Notes under the pieces: generated by a model
What the model was told of the DNA's origin: nothing
The model's input: only the letters and a program-made list of their open reading frames with translations
The model's database searches: none
Shown here: positions 38,626 through 48,781 of the stretch, piece by piece
Numbering within the stretch: the stretch's first letter is position 1
Layout: every line of letters starts with the position of its first letter
Made by a program: the position numbers and the translations under genes
From: Pseudomonas alkylphenolica
GTDB lineage: Bacteria > Pseudomonadota > Gammaproteobacteria > Pseudomonadales > Pseudomonadaceae
Assembly: GCF_000746525.1 (NCBI RefSeq)
Contig: NZ_CP009048.1
Span: 4,157,501 to 4,221,500 of the forward strand
Direction: 5' to 3'
DNA: 64,000 nt

Positions 38626-39606
38626 TCAACCGCGCTCGGCAGGCACCGAAGACAACTCAAAAGGGCTGCTGCTTCGTCGCTGGTTGCGATCTTCCCGCGG
38701 CGTTGCACCGAAGAAATTGCGATAAGCGCTGGAGAAGTGCGGCCCCGAAGAGAAGCCGCAAGACAGGCCGATCTGGATGATCGACTTGCTGGTCTGCATC
38801 AGCATCTGCCGCGCCTTGTTCAGGCGCAGCTCAAGGTAGTACTGGCTCGGCACGCGATTGAGGTATTGCTTGAAGATTCGCTCCAGCTGACGCCGCGAAA
38901 CGCACACATGCTGAGCGATCTCATCGGTGGTCAACGGCTCTTCGATGTTGGCCTCCATCAACAGCACGGCCTGGGTCAGCTTCGGATGACTCGAACCCAG
39001 GCGGTTCTGCAACGGAATGCGCTGGCGCTCACCGCCCTCGCGAATCCGCTCGACCACCAATTCTTCCGACACCGCACCGGCAAGCTCGGCGCCATGATCG
39101 CGGGCCAGCACCGCCAGCAACAGGTCGATCACCGACATCCCGCCACACGCGGTCAGGCGATCACGGTCCCAGTCGAACAGGTGGCTGGTGGCGATAACCT
39201 TGGGGAAACGCTCGGCAAAATCATCCTGCCAACGCCAGTGCACTGCCGCACGATAGCCGTCGAGCAAACCCAGCTGCGCCAACGGGTAAACGCCCGCCGA
39301 CAAACCACCGACGACACAACCGGCCCGGGCCAACTGCTTGAGCGCACTGGCCAGCCCGGATGCCACCGCCTGAGGCGGCTCGTCAGCCAGCAAAAACAGC
39401 TTCTGGAGACCTTCCAGGCGCCCTGCCCACGGTTCGCCCGGCAAGCGCCAGGCGCCTTCGGCCGCAGGCTCGGCCTGCAGGAACGCCAACTCGTAGACCA
39501 CCTCTGGATGGACGCGCTGGGCAACCCGCAAAACCTCTTCGGCCAGCGCCAGGGTCAGGGCTTTGGTGCTGGGCCAGATGAGAAAACCGATGCGCTGGGT
39601 GGTCAT
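38626..39606 (-). CDS. argR: Arginine-responsive AraC-family regulator ArgR
   Basis: Pseudomonas ArgR, unrelated to the E. coli repressor of that name, activates arginine catabolism and uptake and represses biosynthesis. The 326-residue protein has an N-terminal DJ-1/PfpI-like (GATase1-type) domain (about 1-190; GLSAGVYPLAQLGLLDGYRA). The C-terminal AraC double helix-turn-helix (about 215-310) contains LTTDEIAQHVCVSRRQLERI and SIIQIGLSCGFSSGPHFSSA. It is the last gene of the aotJQMP-argR operon and next to the aru operon it controls. Confidence 0.95.
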   Translation of the reverse strand: MTTQRIGFLIWPSTKALTLALAEEVLRVAQRVHPEVVYELAFLQAEPAAEGAWRLPGEPWAGRLEGLQKLFLLADEPPQAVASGLASALKQLARAGCVVGGLSAGVYPLAQLGLLDGYRAAVHWRWQDDFAERFPKVIATSHLFDWDRDRLTACGGMSVIDLLLAVLARDHGAELAGAVSEELVVERIREGGERQRIPLQNRLGSSHPKLTQAVLLMEANIEEPLTTDEIAQHVCVSRRQLERIFKQYLNRVPSQYYLELRLNKARQMLMQTSKSIIQIGLSCGFSSGPHFSSAYRNFFGATPREDRNQRRSSSPFELSSVPAERG

Positions 39607-39704
39607 GGGATGCGGTCCGAAACCTGAGAGGGGTCAAGAAGATAGAGCCTGGACATGCTGCGACGAGCTCGCAGCATGACCCATTTTGGTGCGGATCAGC
39701 AATC

Positions 39705-40469
39705 TTACTTGAGGCTGCCCGAAAGGAATTGCTGCAGACGCTCGGATTGCGGATTGACCAGCACTTCGCGTGGGTTGCCGCTCTCTTCCACCAGGCCTTT
39801 ATGCAGGAACACCAACTGGTTCGACACCTCGCGGGCAAAGCCCATCTCGTGGGTCACCACCACCATGGTCCGGCCTTCCTGGGCCAGCGCCTGCATGACC
39901 TTGAGCACATCACCGACCAGCTCGGGGTCGAGCGCCGAGGTCGGTTCGTCGAACAGCATGACTTCCGGCTCCATGGCCAGCGCACGGGCAATCGCCACAC
40001 GCTGCTGCTCACCACCGGACATATGCCCAGGGTAGGCGTCTTTACGATGAGCAACACCCACCTTGGCCAGGTAATGCTCGGCTTTTTCCAGGGCGTCCTT
40101 CTTCGACATGCCCAACACGTGAACCGGCGCTTCGATGATGTTTTCCAGCGCGGTCATGTGCGACCACAGGTTAAAGTGCTGGAACACCATCGACAGCCGC
40201 GAGCGCATGCGCTGCAGTTGCTTGGGATCGGCAGCCTTGAGCGCGCCGTCCTTGTTGGCCACCAGCTTGAGCTCTTCATTGTTGAGCAGAATCCTGCCCG
40301 CATGCGGTTGCTCAAGCAGGTTGATGCAGCGCAGGAAGGTACTTTTTCCCGAACCGCTGGAGCCGATGATGCTGATCACGTCGCCTGCCTTGGCCGCCAG
40401 GGACACGCCCTTGAGCACTTCGTGACTGCCGTAGCGTTTATGCAGATCTTGGATTTCGAGTTTGTACAT
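39705..40469 (-). CDS. aotP: Arginine/ornithine ABC transporter ATPase AotP
   Basis: AotP energises uptake through AotQ and AotM. The 254-residue ATPase has Walker A GSSGSGKSTFLRC (about 37-49), the signature MSGGEQQRVAIARAL (about 151-165) and Walker B VMLFDEPTSALD. All match the HisP/polar amino-acid group. The ATG at 40469 (MYKLEIQDLH) was preferred to an in-frame ATG at 40484. It lies 66 bases after aotM and 98 before argR. Confidence 0.95.
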   Translation of the reverse strand: MYKLEIQDLHKRYGSHEVLKGVSLAAKAGDVISIIGSSGSGKSTFLRCINLLEQPHAGRILLNNEELKLVANKDGALKAADPKQLQRMRSRLSMVFQHFNLWSHMTALENIIEAPVHVLGMSKKDALEKAEHYLAKVGVAHRKDAYPGHMSGGEQQRVAIARALAMEPEVMLFDEPTSALDPELVGDVLKVMQALAQEGRTMVVVTHEMGFAREVSNQLVFLHKGLVEESGNPREVLVNPQSERLQQFLSGSLK

Positions 40470-40535
40470 GCTGTCGATTCTCACAAAGCAGTCAGTCTTG
40501 AGCTAACGCTCAGGGCGAAAAAGTTGGCGCAGGCC

Positions 40536-41234
40536 TCAGTGCTTGCGCGGCGCCAGGTAGCCGAGCCAGCGGCGCTCAGCCAGCTTGAACAGGCGCACCA
40601 GAATGAAGGTCAGGCACAGGTAGAACACGCCGGCGGTGATGTAGGCCTCGAACGGCAGGTAATACTGGGCGTTGACCGTGCGCGCCGCACCGGTGATGTC
40701 GATCAGGGTAACGATCGACGCCAGACTGGTGGTCTGCAACATCATGATCACTTCGTTACTGTACTGCGGCAGCGCCCGGCGCAGGGCCGATGGCAGCAGG
40801 ATGCGGCGGTACATCTTGACCCGCGACATACCCATGGCCTTGGCTGCTTCGATCTCGCCATGGGGCGTGGCCTTGAGGCTACCGGCAATGATCTCTGCCG
40901 TGTAGGCACTGGTATTGATGGCGAAGGCCAGGCAGGCACAGAAGGTCGCACTCGACAGCCATGGCCAGAGGAAGCTTTCACGCACGGCTTCGAACTGAGC
41001 CAGACCGTAGTAGATCAGGAACAGCTGCACCAGCATCGGCGTGCCGCGGATTACGTAGGTGTAGAGCCAGGCGGTCATGTTCACCAGCGGCTGCTTGGAC
41101 ACCCGCATCAACCCCAGCGGAATCGCCGCCAGCAAACCGAACAACAGCGACAGCGCCAACAGCTTGAGGGTGGTCAGCAAACCGCCCAGGTACAGCGGCA
41201 GCGCTTCCCAGATGACGTTGTAGTCGAAAATCAT
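40536..41234 (-). CDS. aotM: Arginine/ornithine ABC transporter permease AotM
   Basis: A 232-residue inner-membrane permease of the HisM type, with about five membrane helices. The ATPase-contact (EAA) loop is visible in EIEAAKAMGMSRVKMYRRIL (about 132-151). It pairs with AotQ to form the channel. Its start overlaps the aotQ stop by 4 bases (41231-41234), indicating coupled translation. Confidence 0.95.
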   Translation of the reverse strand: MIFDYNVIWEALPLYLGGLLTTLKLLALSLLFGLLAAIPLGLMRVSKQPLVNMTAWLYTYVIRGTPMLVQLFLIYYGLAQFEAVRESFLWPWLSSATFCACLAFAINTSAYTAEIIAGSLKATPHGEIEAAKAMGMSRVKMYRRILLPSALRRALPQYSNEVIMMLQTTSLASIVTLIDITGAARTVNAQYYLPFEAYITAGVFYLCLTFILVRLFKLAERRWLGYLAPRKH

Positions 41235-41920
41235 AGTTCAGCCGCCTTTACGCCAACCGAGTAGCGCTTCTCGAGGTAACGCAGGGCCAGCAGCGAGACA
41301 CTGGTGATCACCAGATACAGGGCCGCGACCGCCAGGAAGAAGGTGAAAGGTTCGCGGGTGGCATCTGCCGCCTGCTTGGCCTTGAACATCATGTCCTGCA
41401 GACCGACCACCGAAATCAGCGCCGTGGCCTTGGTCAGGACCAGCCAGTTGTTGGTGAAGCCTGGAATCGCCAGGCGAATCATCTGCGGCACCATGACCCG
41501 AAAGAACACCTGCAGGCTGCTCATGCCGTAAGCCATGCCAGCCTCGGCCTGGCCCTTGGGAATCGCCATGAAGGCACCACGGAAGGTTTCCGAAAGGTAG
41601 GCACCGAAAATGAAGCCCAGGGTACCGATACCCGCCATCAGCGGATTGAGGTCGATGTAATCGTCATAGCCGAGCAGCGGTGCTACGCGGTTGAGCAGGT
41701 CCTGACCACCGTAGAAAATCAGCAGGATCAAAACCAGGTCGGGGATCCCGCGGATCACCGTGGAATACAGGTCGCCCAGCCACGCCAGCCAGCGCACTGG
41801 CGACAGGCGCAGGGCCACACCGATAAGGCCGAGTACAATGGCCAGGGCCATGGACGACAAGGCAAGCTGCAGCGTAAGCCACACGCCGTCGAGGATAACT
41901 GCCCCGTAGCCTTTCAACAT
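41231..41920 (-). CDS. aotQ: Arginine/ornithine ABC transporter permease AotQ
   Basis: A 229-residue HisQ-type permease with about five membrane helices and the EAA-loop QAEAGMAYGMSSLQVFFRVM. The ATG at 41920 (MLKGYGAVILDG) matches the family; a longer frame to 41959 exists but lacks support. It lies 90 bases after aotJ. Confidence 0.94.
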   Translation of the reverse strand: MLKGYGAVILDGVWLTLQLALSSMALAIVLGLIGVALRLSPVRWLAWLGDLYSTVIRGIPDLVLILLIFYGGQDLLNRVAPLLGYDDYIDLNPLMAGIGTLGFIFGAYLSETFRGAFMAIPKGQAEAGMAYGMSSLQVFFRVMVPQMIRLAIPGFTNNWLVLTKATALISVVGLQDMMFKAKQAADATREPFTFFLAVAALYLVITSVSLLALRYLEKRYSVGVKAAEL

Positions 41921-42010
41921 GATGAGGTCCTCGACCTTAGGGATGAAAAAATGGTGCAAACCTCAGAGCCTCTGCTGCTTGCACCATTACACAGGTGAAA
42001 CGTCGACGAT

Positions 42011-42796
42011 TTACTTGGCTTCAGGGCCGTAGATGTCGAAGTTGAAGTACTTGTCCTGGATTTGCTTGTACTTGCCATTGGCGCGGATAGCGGCGATGGC
42101 AGCGTTGATGCGATCCAGGTTGGCTTTGTCGCCCTTGCGCACGGCAATGCCGACACCGTCACCGAAGTACTTCACGTCAGTGAAGGACGGACCGACGAAG
42201 GCGTAGCCCTTGCCGGCGTCAGTCTTGAGGAAGCCATCTTCAAGCAGCGTAGCATCGGCCACGGTGCCATCCAGGCGACCGGCAGCGACGTCCAGGTAGA
42301 TTTCGTTCTGGGTGCCGTAAGGAACGATGGTGGCGCCTTGCGGAGCCAGGACTTCCTTGGCGAAACGGTCGTGGATCGAACCACGCTGCACACCGATTTT
42401 CTTGCCCTTGAGCTCAGCCAGGTTGTCGCTGACGGTGGTACCTTCCTTCATCACCAGGCGCGCCGGTGTCAGGTAGTACTTGCCAGTGAAGTCCACGGAC
42501 TTCTTGCGATCTTCGGTGATCGACATGGACGAGAGGATGGCGTCGATCTTGCGCACTTTCAGTGCCGGGATCAGGCCGTCGAATTCTTGCTCGACCCAGG
42601 TGCACTTGACCTTCATCTCTTCGCACAGGGCGTTGCCGATGTCGTAGTCGAAGCCGACGATGCTGCCGTCTGGCGCCTTCGAGGCGAACGGTGGGTAGGC
42701 GGCCTCGATACCGATTTTCAGCGGTTTCTCATCAGCCAGCGATGCCAGGGAAAACACGGACAGCGCCAGGGCGCCAAGCAGTGCGAGTTTCTTCAT
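42011..42796 (-). CDS. aotJ: Arginine/ornithine-binding periplasmic protein AotJ
   Basis: The 261-residue solute-binding protein delivers arginine or ornithine to the Aot permease. A signal peptide covers about residues 1-22 ([20 protein letters not shown], cleaved before DEKPLK). The mature protein has the family-3 binding-protein signature [18 protein letters not shown] (about 49-66) and [19 protein letters not shown] near the second lobe. The ATG at 42796 was chosen for the signal peptide. First gene of the aotJQMP-argR operon. Confidence 0.95.
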   Translation of the reverse strand: MKKLALLGALALSVFSLASLADEKPLKIGIEAAYPPFASKAPDGSIVGFDYDIGNALCEEMKVKCTWVEQEFDGLIPALKVRKIDAILSSMSITEDRKKSVDFTGKYYLTPARLVMKEGTTVSDNLAELKGKKIGVQRGSIHDRFAKEVLAPQGATIVPYGTQNEIYLDVAAGRLDGTVADATLLEDGFLKTDAGKGYAFVGPSFTDVKYFGDGVGIAVRKGDKANLDRINAAIAAIRANGKYKQIQDKYFNFDIYGPEAK

Positions 42797-42924
42797 CTGG
42801 AACTCCATCGGTAAAGGGCAATTCAAGGCAGAACGTAGTGACTGCCCGATATGCGAATGGGTACAACGCGAGCTGCGCGGGGTCGACGAAGGTCGAACGC
42901 CACGAGCGAGTGATCGGCATTTTA

Positions 42925-42961
42925 ACGACAGCTCCGAAGCCGATATTTCCTCAATGCGACA
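42925..42961 (-). promoter_or_regulatory. ArgR sites upstream of aotJ
   Basis: TGTCGCATTGAGGAAA (TGTCGC-N8-AA, 42961 to 42946 on the minus strand) is followed 31 bases on by TGTCGT (42930 to 42925), a one-mismatch core in the same orientation. Two directly repeated half-sites in this position suit autoactivation of the aot-argR operon by ArgR. Confidence 0.68.
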
Positions 42962-43232
42962 ACTAGTTATAGAAGCGCAGGAACGCGGGGCCGGAGATAT
43001 TGACAGCTTTCACGGAATATGCAAAAGCAAAAGACAAATAACCAATCAATGAAGCAATAAGCGGGCCTATTATTGGCAAAGCCTTCTAATCCGGCAAGCG
43101 TAGCGTTTCAGCGGGTTGAAATCAGCCCAGGAAACGTCCTGTTAGCGGGCGAAAACGTTTCGCTTTGCCCCGCTGGCGAGCAATTGTGGTGACAGAATGG
43201 TTACCGATGATTGTCGGAGTAACAGAAAACAC
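42962..43232. other. Intergenic stretch between aotJ and acsA, no feature identified
   Basis: This 270-base stretch upstream of the ArgR sites is AT-rich near 43010-43080. It contains no convincing coding frame, tRNA or promoter that I can defend; it probably holds distal control sequence for aotJ. Confidence 0.4.
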
Positions 43233-43263
43233 AAAGCCCCGCTGGCAGAGCCAGGCGGGGCTT
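43233..43263 (-). terminator. Terminator of acsA
   Basis: On the minus strand AGCCCCGCCTGGCTCTGCCA and the following GCGGGGCT fold into a long stem followed by TTTGTGTTTT, beyond a REP pair that follows the acsA stop. Confidence 0.75.
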
Positions 43264-43279
43264 GTTGTTGTGAGACCTA

Positions 43280-43345
43280 ATCGCGGGGCAAGCCCGCTCC
43301 CACCGGGCTCTCAAAATCCGGTGGGAGCGGGCTTGCCCCGCGATG
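43280..43345. repeat. REP pair
   Basis: Inverted REP units directly after the acsA stop codon. Confidence 0.92.
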
Positions 43346-43348
43346 CTT

Positions 43349-45310
43349 TTAGGCTGACGCCCTGCTCATGTCCTTATGCGTATCGATCAGATGCTGAACC
43401 ACGCTCGGATCGGCCAGGGTCGAGATATCGCCCAGGGCGTCGTACTCGGCAGTGGCAATCTTGCGCAGGATGCGGCGCATGATCTTGCCCGAACGGGTCT
43501 TGGGCAGACCCGGTGCCCACTGGATGACATCCGGTGAGGCAATCGGACCGATCTCTTTGCGCACCCAGTTTTTCAGCTCCAGACGCAGCGCCTCGTTCGG
43601 CTCTTCGCCACCGTTGAGGGTGACGTAGACATAGATACCCTGCCCCTTGATGTCGTGCGGCACGCCGACCACTGCTGCCTCGGCGACTTTCGGGTGGGCA
43701 ACCATGGCGCTTTCGATCTCGGCGGTACCCATACGGTGCCCGGAAACGTTGAGCACATCGTCAACGCGACCAGTGATCCAGTAGTAACCGTCTTCATCGC
43801 GACGGGCGCCGTCACCGGTGAAGTACATGCCACGGAAGGTCTTGAAGTAAGTATCGACGAAACGATCGTGATCGCCGTACAGCGAACGCGACTGGCCCGG
43901 CCAGGAATCGAGGATCACCAGGTTGCCTTCGGCAGCGCCATCGATCAGGTTGCCCAGATTGTCCACCAGCGCCGGCACCACACCGAAGAATGGACGGGTT
44001 GCCGAACCCGGCTTCAGCGCGGTAGCACCTGGCAGCGGGCTGATCAGCACGCCACCGGTTTCGGTCTGCCACCAGGTGTCGACGATCGGGCAACGCTCTT
44101 TGCCAACGGTCTGGTAGTACCAGTTCCAGGCTTCCGGGTTGATCGGCTCACCCACCGAACCGAGCAAGCGCAGGCTCGAGCCATCGGCACCCTCAACCGC
44201 AGCCTGACCTTCAGCCATCATTGCACGGATGGCGGTCGGGGCAGTGTAGAGGATATTGACCTTGTGCTTGTCGATGATCTTCGACACACGGGTGATGTCC
44301 GGATAGTTCGGCACACCTTCAAACAGCACCGTGGTCGCGCCATTGGCCAGCGGGCCGTAGACGATATAGCTGTGACCGGTCACCCAGCCGACGTCGGCGG
44401 TGCACCAGTAGACCTCACCCGGACGGTAGTCGAACACCCGCTCATGGGTCAGCGCGGCGTAGACCATGTAGCCGCCGGTGGTGTGCAGCACACCTTTGGG
44501 CTTACCGGTGGAGCCGGAGGTATAGAGGATGAACAGCGCTTCTTCGGCACCCATCTCTTTCGGTGCGCAGTGGCTGGAAGCGACCTTCATCAGGTCTTCG
44601 TACCAGATGTCACGATGCTGGTGCCAGGCAATGTCGCCACCGGTGCGCTTGCACACGATGATCTTCTGCACGCTGGCGGTTTCCGGGTTGGTCAGGGCCA
44701 GGTCAACGTTGGCCTTGAGCGGCGTGCGACGACCGCCACGCAGACCTTCGTCGGCGGTGATCACCACTTTCGACTTGCAGTCGATGATGCGTCCGGCCAG
44801 CGCCTCGGGAGAGAAGCCACCGAAGACCACCGAGTGGATCGCGCCGATACGGGCGCAAGCCAGCATCGCCACTACGGCCTCGGGAATCATCGGCATGTAG
44901 ATGGTCACCACGTCACCACGGTGCACGTCCTGGCCGCGCAGGGCGTTGGCAAATTTGCACACCTGCTCGTGCAGTTCGCGGTAGGTAATGTTGCGGTGTT
45001 CGGAAGGATCGTCGCCTTCCCAGATGATTGCGACCTGATCACCGCGCTCGGCAAGGTGGCGGTCCAGGCAGTTGTAGGAGACGTTCAGAGTGCCGTCGGC
45101 AAACCATTTGATATCGACATGGTGGTCGTCGAAGGAGGTCTGCTTGACCTTGGTGAAGGGCTTGATCCAGTCCAGGCGCTGCGCCTGCTCACGCCAGAAG
45201 CCGTCCGGGTTGATCACCGACTGCTGGTACATGGCCTTGTAGGTCGCCTCATCAGTCAGGGTGGTGGCCGCAACCTCGGGACGAACGGGATACAGGGGAG
45301 CCGCACTCAT
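43349..45310 (-). CDS. acsA: Acetyl-CoA synthetase AcsA
   Basis: AcsA makes acetyl-CoA from acetate, CoA and ATP via acetyl-AMP. The 653-residue ANL-family enzyme has the P-loop [15 protein letters not shown] (about 264-278), WWQTETGG, and the hinge region [18 protein letters not shown]. The C-terminal [17 protein letters not shown] contains the catalytic Lys that is acetylated in this family. Length is standard. The 399-base region upstream (45311-45709) is shared with a divergent DUF2790 gene. Confidence 0.97.
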   Translation of the reverse strand: MSAAPLYPVRPEVAATTLTDEATYKAMYQQSVINPDGFWREQAQRLDWIKPFTKVKQTSFDDHHVDIKWFADGTLNVSYNCLDRHLAERGDQVAIIWEGDDPSEHRNITYRELHEQVCKFANALRGQDVHRGDVVTIYMPMIPEAVVAMLACARIGAIHSVVFGGFSPEALAGRIIDCKSKVVITADEGLRGGRRTPLKANVDLALTNPETASVQKIIVCKRTGGDIAWHQHRDIWYEDLMKVASSHCAPKEMGAEEALFILYTSGSTGKPKGVLHTTGGYMVYAALTHERVFDYRPGEVYWCTADVGWVTGHSYIVYGPLANGATTVLFEGVPNYPDITRVSKIIDKHKVNILYTAPTAIRAMMAEGQAAVEGADGSSLRLLGSVGEPINPEAWNWYYQTVGKERCPIVDTWWQTETGGVLISPLPGATALKPGSATRPFFGVVPALVDNLGNLIDGAAEGNLVILDSWPGQSRSLYGDHDRFVDTYFKTFRGMYFTGDGARRDEDGYYWITGRVDDVLNVSGHRMGTAEIESAMVAHPKVAEAAVVGVPHDIKGQGIYVYVTLNGGEEPNEALRLELKNWVRKEIGPIASPDVIQWAPGLPKTRSGKIMRRILRKIATAEYDALGDISTLADPSVVQHLIDTHKDMSRASA

Positions 45311-45709
45311 CTTTATCTACCTCGGTGTAATAGTTGTTTTTGTATGACCTCGTTGTAACTGTACCAGACCCGCTAGGCCATTCGACGTTGGTAGTAACGC
45401 CCTGCTCTTTTGCACCCATGCAATTGACCGCAGGCTCAAGGCCGGGCATGTGCGCAGAAAAAATAAAATCCGAAGATGTCAAGCAAGCGATTGTTACAGT
45501 TTTCACCAACAGTGTTTATCAAAACATCATCTGTTTAACGCAAGCGCCCGCCCCTAAAATTCGCCCCGCCAGCAACGGCATCGCGATTAACTTCTTGTTA
45601 CAGCCCCCACGAAGGCCGTTAATCCCGAGATAACTGTGATAGTTGAACGTTAGTTGTACACGCGGCGCCACAAGCGCTGCGTGCCCCCTTACGACCTTAG
45701 ACAGGTAAA
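45311..45709. other. Divergent control region between acsA and a DUF2790 gene
   Basis: 399 bases with no coding potential I accept. It must hold the promoters of both genes. Several AT-rich patches occur (for example near 45465-45540), but none gave a well-spaced promoter by eye. Confidence 0.4.
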
Positions 45710-45976
45710 ATGAAAATGAAAGCTTTACTGGTATTGGCACTTGGCAGTCTTTGCAGCGTGGCGGTGGCCGACGAAGTTGCAAACGGCGGCGCCGAGCAGA
45801 TTCCGGTTGAACAGTACAGTTACTCGCAGCACCTGGACATCGCCAAAGTCATTTCCATGAGCGAAGTCCCGAACGTCTGCGAAGTGGTCCCGGCGCGCAT
45901 GACCTATGAGGACTCGCAGGGCCAGCGGCATATTCTCGAGTACCGTGTGATGGGTAACGGTTGCTCCAACGGATAA
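45710..45976 (+). CDS. DUF2790-type small secreted protein
   Basis: An 88-residue protein with a signal peptide (about 1-21, KALLVLALGSLCSVAVA, cleaved before DEVANG) and a mature domain of about 65 residues. The domain shows the DUF2790 pattern: YSYSQHLDIAKVISMSE, VCEVVPARMTYEDSQG, then ILEYRVMGNGC. Two Cys (in VCEVV and NGCSNG) may form a disulfide. Paralogues are numerous in Pseudomonas and the function is unknown. A second ATG two codons later (45716) is equally possible. Confidence 0.82.
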   Translation: MKMKALLVLALGSLCSVAVADEVANGGAEQIPVEQYSYSQHLDIAKVISMSEVPNVCEVVPARMTYEDSQGQRHILEYRVMGNGCSNG

Positions 45977-46098
45977 TCTCAAGATTACCGCTCGCCGCGC
46001 CTCGATCGCCGCTGACCGAGGCGCGCGGTTCAAACAATCGATATTGAATCGTTGCGCTACAACTAATCCACGCTGACATTTCTGTCATTACAGCTTAT

Positions 46099-47658
46099 TT
46101 ACTCTGCCGACTTGCCAACACCATGTTCGCGCAACTTGTTGGCTATCGTGGTATGTGAAACACCGAGGCGCTTACCCAACGCCCGGCTGCTCGGATATTC
46201 ACTCATCAATTGTTCCAGCACCGCTTTTTCAAAGCGTCCGACAATCTCGCCCAGGTCACCCTCTAGGGAAAACTCACCCAGCGGTTGCCGCGCACCATAG
46301 TCCGGCAAGCGAATATGCTCGCTTTTAACCACCCCGCCATCACACAGCGATACCGCCTGAAACAATACGTTCTCCAATTGACGTACGTTACCCGGCCAGT
46401 GGTACTGGCTCAGGCGCTCCATGGCCGCCGAGGCCAGGCGCGGCAACGGGCAACCGATCTGGCGACTGGCCTGATCGAGAAAGTGCTCGACCAGCGGCGG
46501 CAGGCCATCCAGGCACTCGCGCAGCGGCGGGATATGCAGCGAAAGCACGTTGAGGCGATGGTAAAGGTCCTGACGGAACTCGCCGCGCGCGCAAAGTTCC
46601 GAGAGGTCGACCTGAGTCGCGCAGATAACCCGCACATCCAGATACACCTCCTCGTCACTGCCGACCCGACGGAAGCAGCCATCCTGCAGAAAGCGCAATA
46701 ATTTGACCTGCAAGCGCGGGCTCATTTCACCCACGCCATCGAGAAACAGCGTGCCGCCTGCGGTCAGCTCCAGCAGCCCCAGTTTGCCTTCAGCCCGCGC
46801 ACCTTCGAATGCACCCGGCCCATAGCCGAACAATTCAGTCTCGGCCATGGACTCCGGCAGGCCGGCGCAATTGAGCGCCATCAACGGCGCTTGCCCGCGC
46901 GGGCTGGCCAGGTGACAGGCACGCGCCAGCAGTTCCTTGCCGGTGCCGGTCTCCCCTTCAATCAACAGTGGCGCGTCCAGCGGCGCCATACGCCGAGCCT
47001 CGCGCACCACCGCAGCCATTACCCGCGAGCTCTGGAAAATGCTGTCAAAGCCGCGCAACTCCTGCTTGCGCACGTTGTAGATACGCTCACCGATGCGATC
47101 GGCACGGTGCAGGGTCAACACCGCCCCTGCCAGGGCCTCGCTGTCGTCATGCTCGGATTGCAGCGGTGCGATGTCGGCCAGGAACACGTCACCCTTGACC
47201 TTGACCCGCAGGCCGTTGATCCGCGATTTGTTGGCGCGTACCAGCTCCGGCAAGTCAAAGTCTTCGGCATAACGCGACAAGGGGATACCCGGCACCTCAT
47301 CCACCCGCACCCCGAGCAACTGCGCCGCCGCCCGGTTCGCAGCGACGATGGAACCGCCCATGTCGATCGACAGCACCGGGAAATCCAGCGCCCCCAGCAA
47401 GGCATTGAGCTCCATATGCCGCCGCTCGCTCGGCATCAAGCCCACACGCTTGACCCCGAACACCCCGGCAATCGACTCGAACTTGGGCCGCAAGGCCTGG
47501 AACTGCAGGTTGATCAGGTTGGGACAGTGCAAGTAGATGGCATTGCCATGCTCACCGCCGACTTCGCCGCGGGCGACGTTGATGCCGTATTCCACCAGCA
47601 GGTTGAGGATGTCGCGCAGAATGCCGATGCGGTTCTGGCAATGCACTTTGATACGCAT
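46099..47658 (-). CDS. phhR: Aromatic amino-acid regulator PhhR (TyrR-like)
   Basis: PhhR activates phenylalanine and tyrosine catabolism in Pseudomonas. The 519-residue protein has an ACT domain (about 1-70), a PAS domain (about 78-185) and a sigma54-activator-type AAA+ domain (about 205-440; Walker A LIEGETGTGKELLARA, arginine finger region GNVRQLENVL). A C-terminal helix-turn-helix follows (about 478-515; SRALGKRLGVSHTTIANKL). The sigma54-contact loop reads GAFEGA instead of GAFTGA, which suggests it does not work through RpoN. It is divergent from phhA across PhhR-like boxes. Confidence 0.95.
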   Translation of the reverse strand: MRIKVHCQNRIGILRDILNLLVEYGINVARGEVGGEHGNAIYLHCPNLINLQFQALRPKFESIAGVFGVKRVGLMPSERRHMELNALLGALDFPVLSIDMGGSIVAANRAAAQLLGVRVDEVPGIPLSRYAEDFDLPELVRANKSRINGLRVKVKGDVFLADIAPLQSEHDDSEALAGAVLTLHRADRIGERIYNVRKQELRGFDSIFQSSRVMAAVVREARRMAPLDAPLLIEGETGTGKELLARACHLASPRGQAPLMALNCAGLPESMAETELFGYGPGAFEGARAEGKLGLLELTAGGTLFLDGVGEMSPRLQVKLLRFLQDGCFRRVGSDEEVYLDVRVICATQVDLSELCARGEFRQDLYHRLNVLSLHIPPLRECLDGLPPLVEHFLDQASRQIGCPLPRLASAAMERLSQYHWPGNVRQLENVLFQAVSLCDGGVVKSEHIRLPDYGARQPLGEFSLEGDLGEIVGRFEKAVLEQLMSEYPSSRALGKRLGVSHTTIANKLREHGVGKSAE

Positions 47659-47737
47659 GAAGTGTCCTACTAATAGGCCTGGAACGAACCCTGACAGCCA
47701 GCGAACCGGGAACTTTCTACCAACCCGAAAGAATTCT

Positions 47738-47755
47738 TGTAAAGATTACGTGACA
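47738..47755. promoter_or_regulatory. PhhR box 1 upstream of phhA
   Basis: TGTAAAGATTACGTGACA fits TGTAAA-N6-TTTACA (TyrR-type box) with two mismatches in the second half, 196-213 bases upstream of phhA and close to the phhR start. Confidence 0.65.
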
Positions 47756-47810
47756 AAACGCCGATTACGGAGGCTCAACACCCCTCGATTTTTCGGCCTC
47801 CTGCCAAATC

Positions 47811-47828
47811 CGTAAAGTAATCGTTACA
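47811..47828. promoter_or_regulatory. PhhR box 2 upstream of phhA
   Basis: CGTAAAGTAATCGTTACA is a second TyrR-type box (CGTAAA-N6-GTTACA). Box 1 and box 2 are centred 73 bases apart, about seven helical turns, so PhhR dimers on both could interact. Confidence 0.65.
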
Positions 47829-47950
47829 GAAAATCCGCCACTTAGCCAGTCCCAGACGCTGGCGAACCGATGCAAAGTGCGGCGCAGCGGGTTATCTCTT
47901 AAGCAACGGCTTGAACACATAACAAGAACGGCCCTCAGCAGGAGAGCAGT

Positions 47951-48739
47951 ATGAAACAGACGCAATACGTGGCTCGCGAGCCCGATGCGCAAGGGTTTAT
48001 CGACTACCCGCAACAGGAACACGCGGTGTGGAACACCCTGATTACCCGCCAACTGAAAGTGATCGAGGGCCGCGCGTGCCAGGAATACCTGGACGGCATC
48101 GAACAACTGGGCCTGCCGCACGACCGCATCCCGCAGTTGGGCGAGATCAACAAGGTGCTCGGCGCCACCACCGGCTGGCAAGTCGCCCGCGTGCCTGCGC
48201 TGATTCCTTTCCAGACCTTTTTCGAGCTGCTGGCCAGCAAGCGCTTTCCAGTGGCGACCTTCATTCGTACCGAAGAAGAGCTCGACTACCTGCAAGAACC
48301 GGATATTTTCCACGAGATCTTCGGCCATTGCCCGCTGCTGACCAACCCCTGGTTCGCTGAATTCACCCACACCTACGGCAAACTCGGCCTTCAGGCCACC
48401 AAGGAAGAGCGCGTCTACCTGGCCCGCCTGTACTGGATGACCATCGAGTTTGGCCTGGTCGATACCCCGCAGGGTCGCAAGATCTATGGCGGCGGCATCC
48501 TTTCTTCACCGAAAGAGACCGTCTACAGCCTGTCCGACGAGCCCGAGCACCAGGCCTTCGACCCGCTGGAAGCCATGCGCACGCCGTATCGCATCGACAT
48601 CCTGCAACCGCTGTACTTTGCCTTGCCGAACCTCAAGCGCCTGTTCGACCTGGCCCACGAAGACATCATGGGCATGGTTCACACAGCGATGAAGATGGGC
48701 CTGCACGCACCGAAATTTCCACCTAAGGTTGCTGCCTGA
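47951..48739 (+). CDS. phhA: Phenylalanine 4-monooxygenase PhhA
   Basis: PhhA hydroxylates phenylalanine to tyrosine with tetrahydrobiopterin-type cofactor and iron. The 262-residue single-domain bacterial enzyme has the iron-binding His pair in EPDIFHEIFGHCPLLTNPWF (about 117-136) and the third ligand Glu further on in LARLYWMTIEFGLVD. The ATG at 47951 has CAGGAGAG 7 bases upstream. It starts the phhABC operon. Confidence 0.97.
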   Translation: MKQTQYVAREPDAQGFIDYPQQEHAVWNTLITRQLKVIEGRACQEYLDGIEQLGLPHDRIPQLGEINKVLGATTGWQVARVPALIPFQTFFELLASKRFPVATFIRTEEELDYLQEPDIFHEIFGHCPLLTNPWFAEFTHTYGKLGLQATKEERVYLARLYWMTIEFGLVDTPQGRKIYGGGILSSPKETVYSLSDEPEHQAFDPLEAMRTPYRIDILQPLYFALPNLKRLFDLAHEDIMGMVHTAMKMGLHAPKFPPKVAA

Positions 48740-48781
48740 GCCACCTTGCAAACCAATAACAAACCACTTGCGGAAAACCTT

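Noticed and set aside
47853..47880. Possible sigma54 promoter TGGCGAACCGATGCA before phhA
   Set aside because: GG and GC are 9 bases apart instead of 10 and the boxes are poor; PhhR also lacks the GAFTGA Thr.
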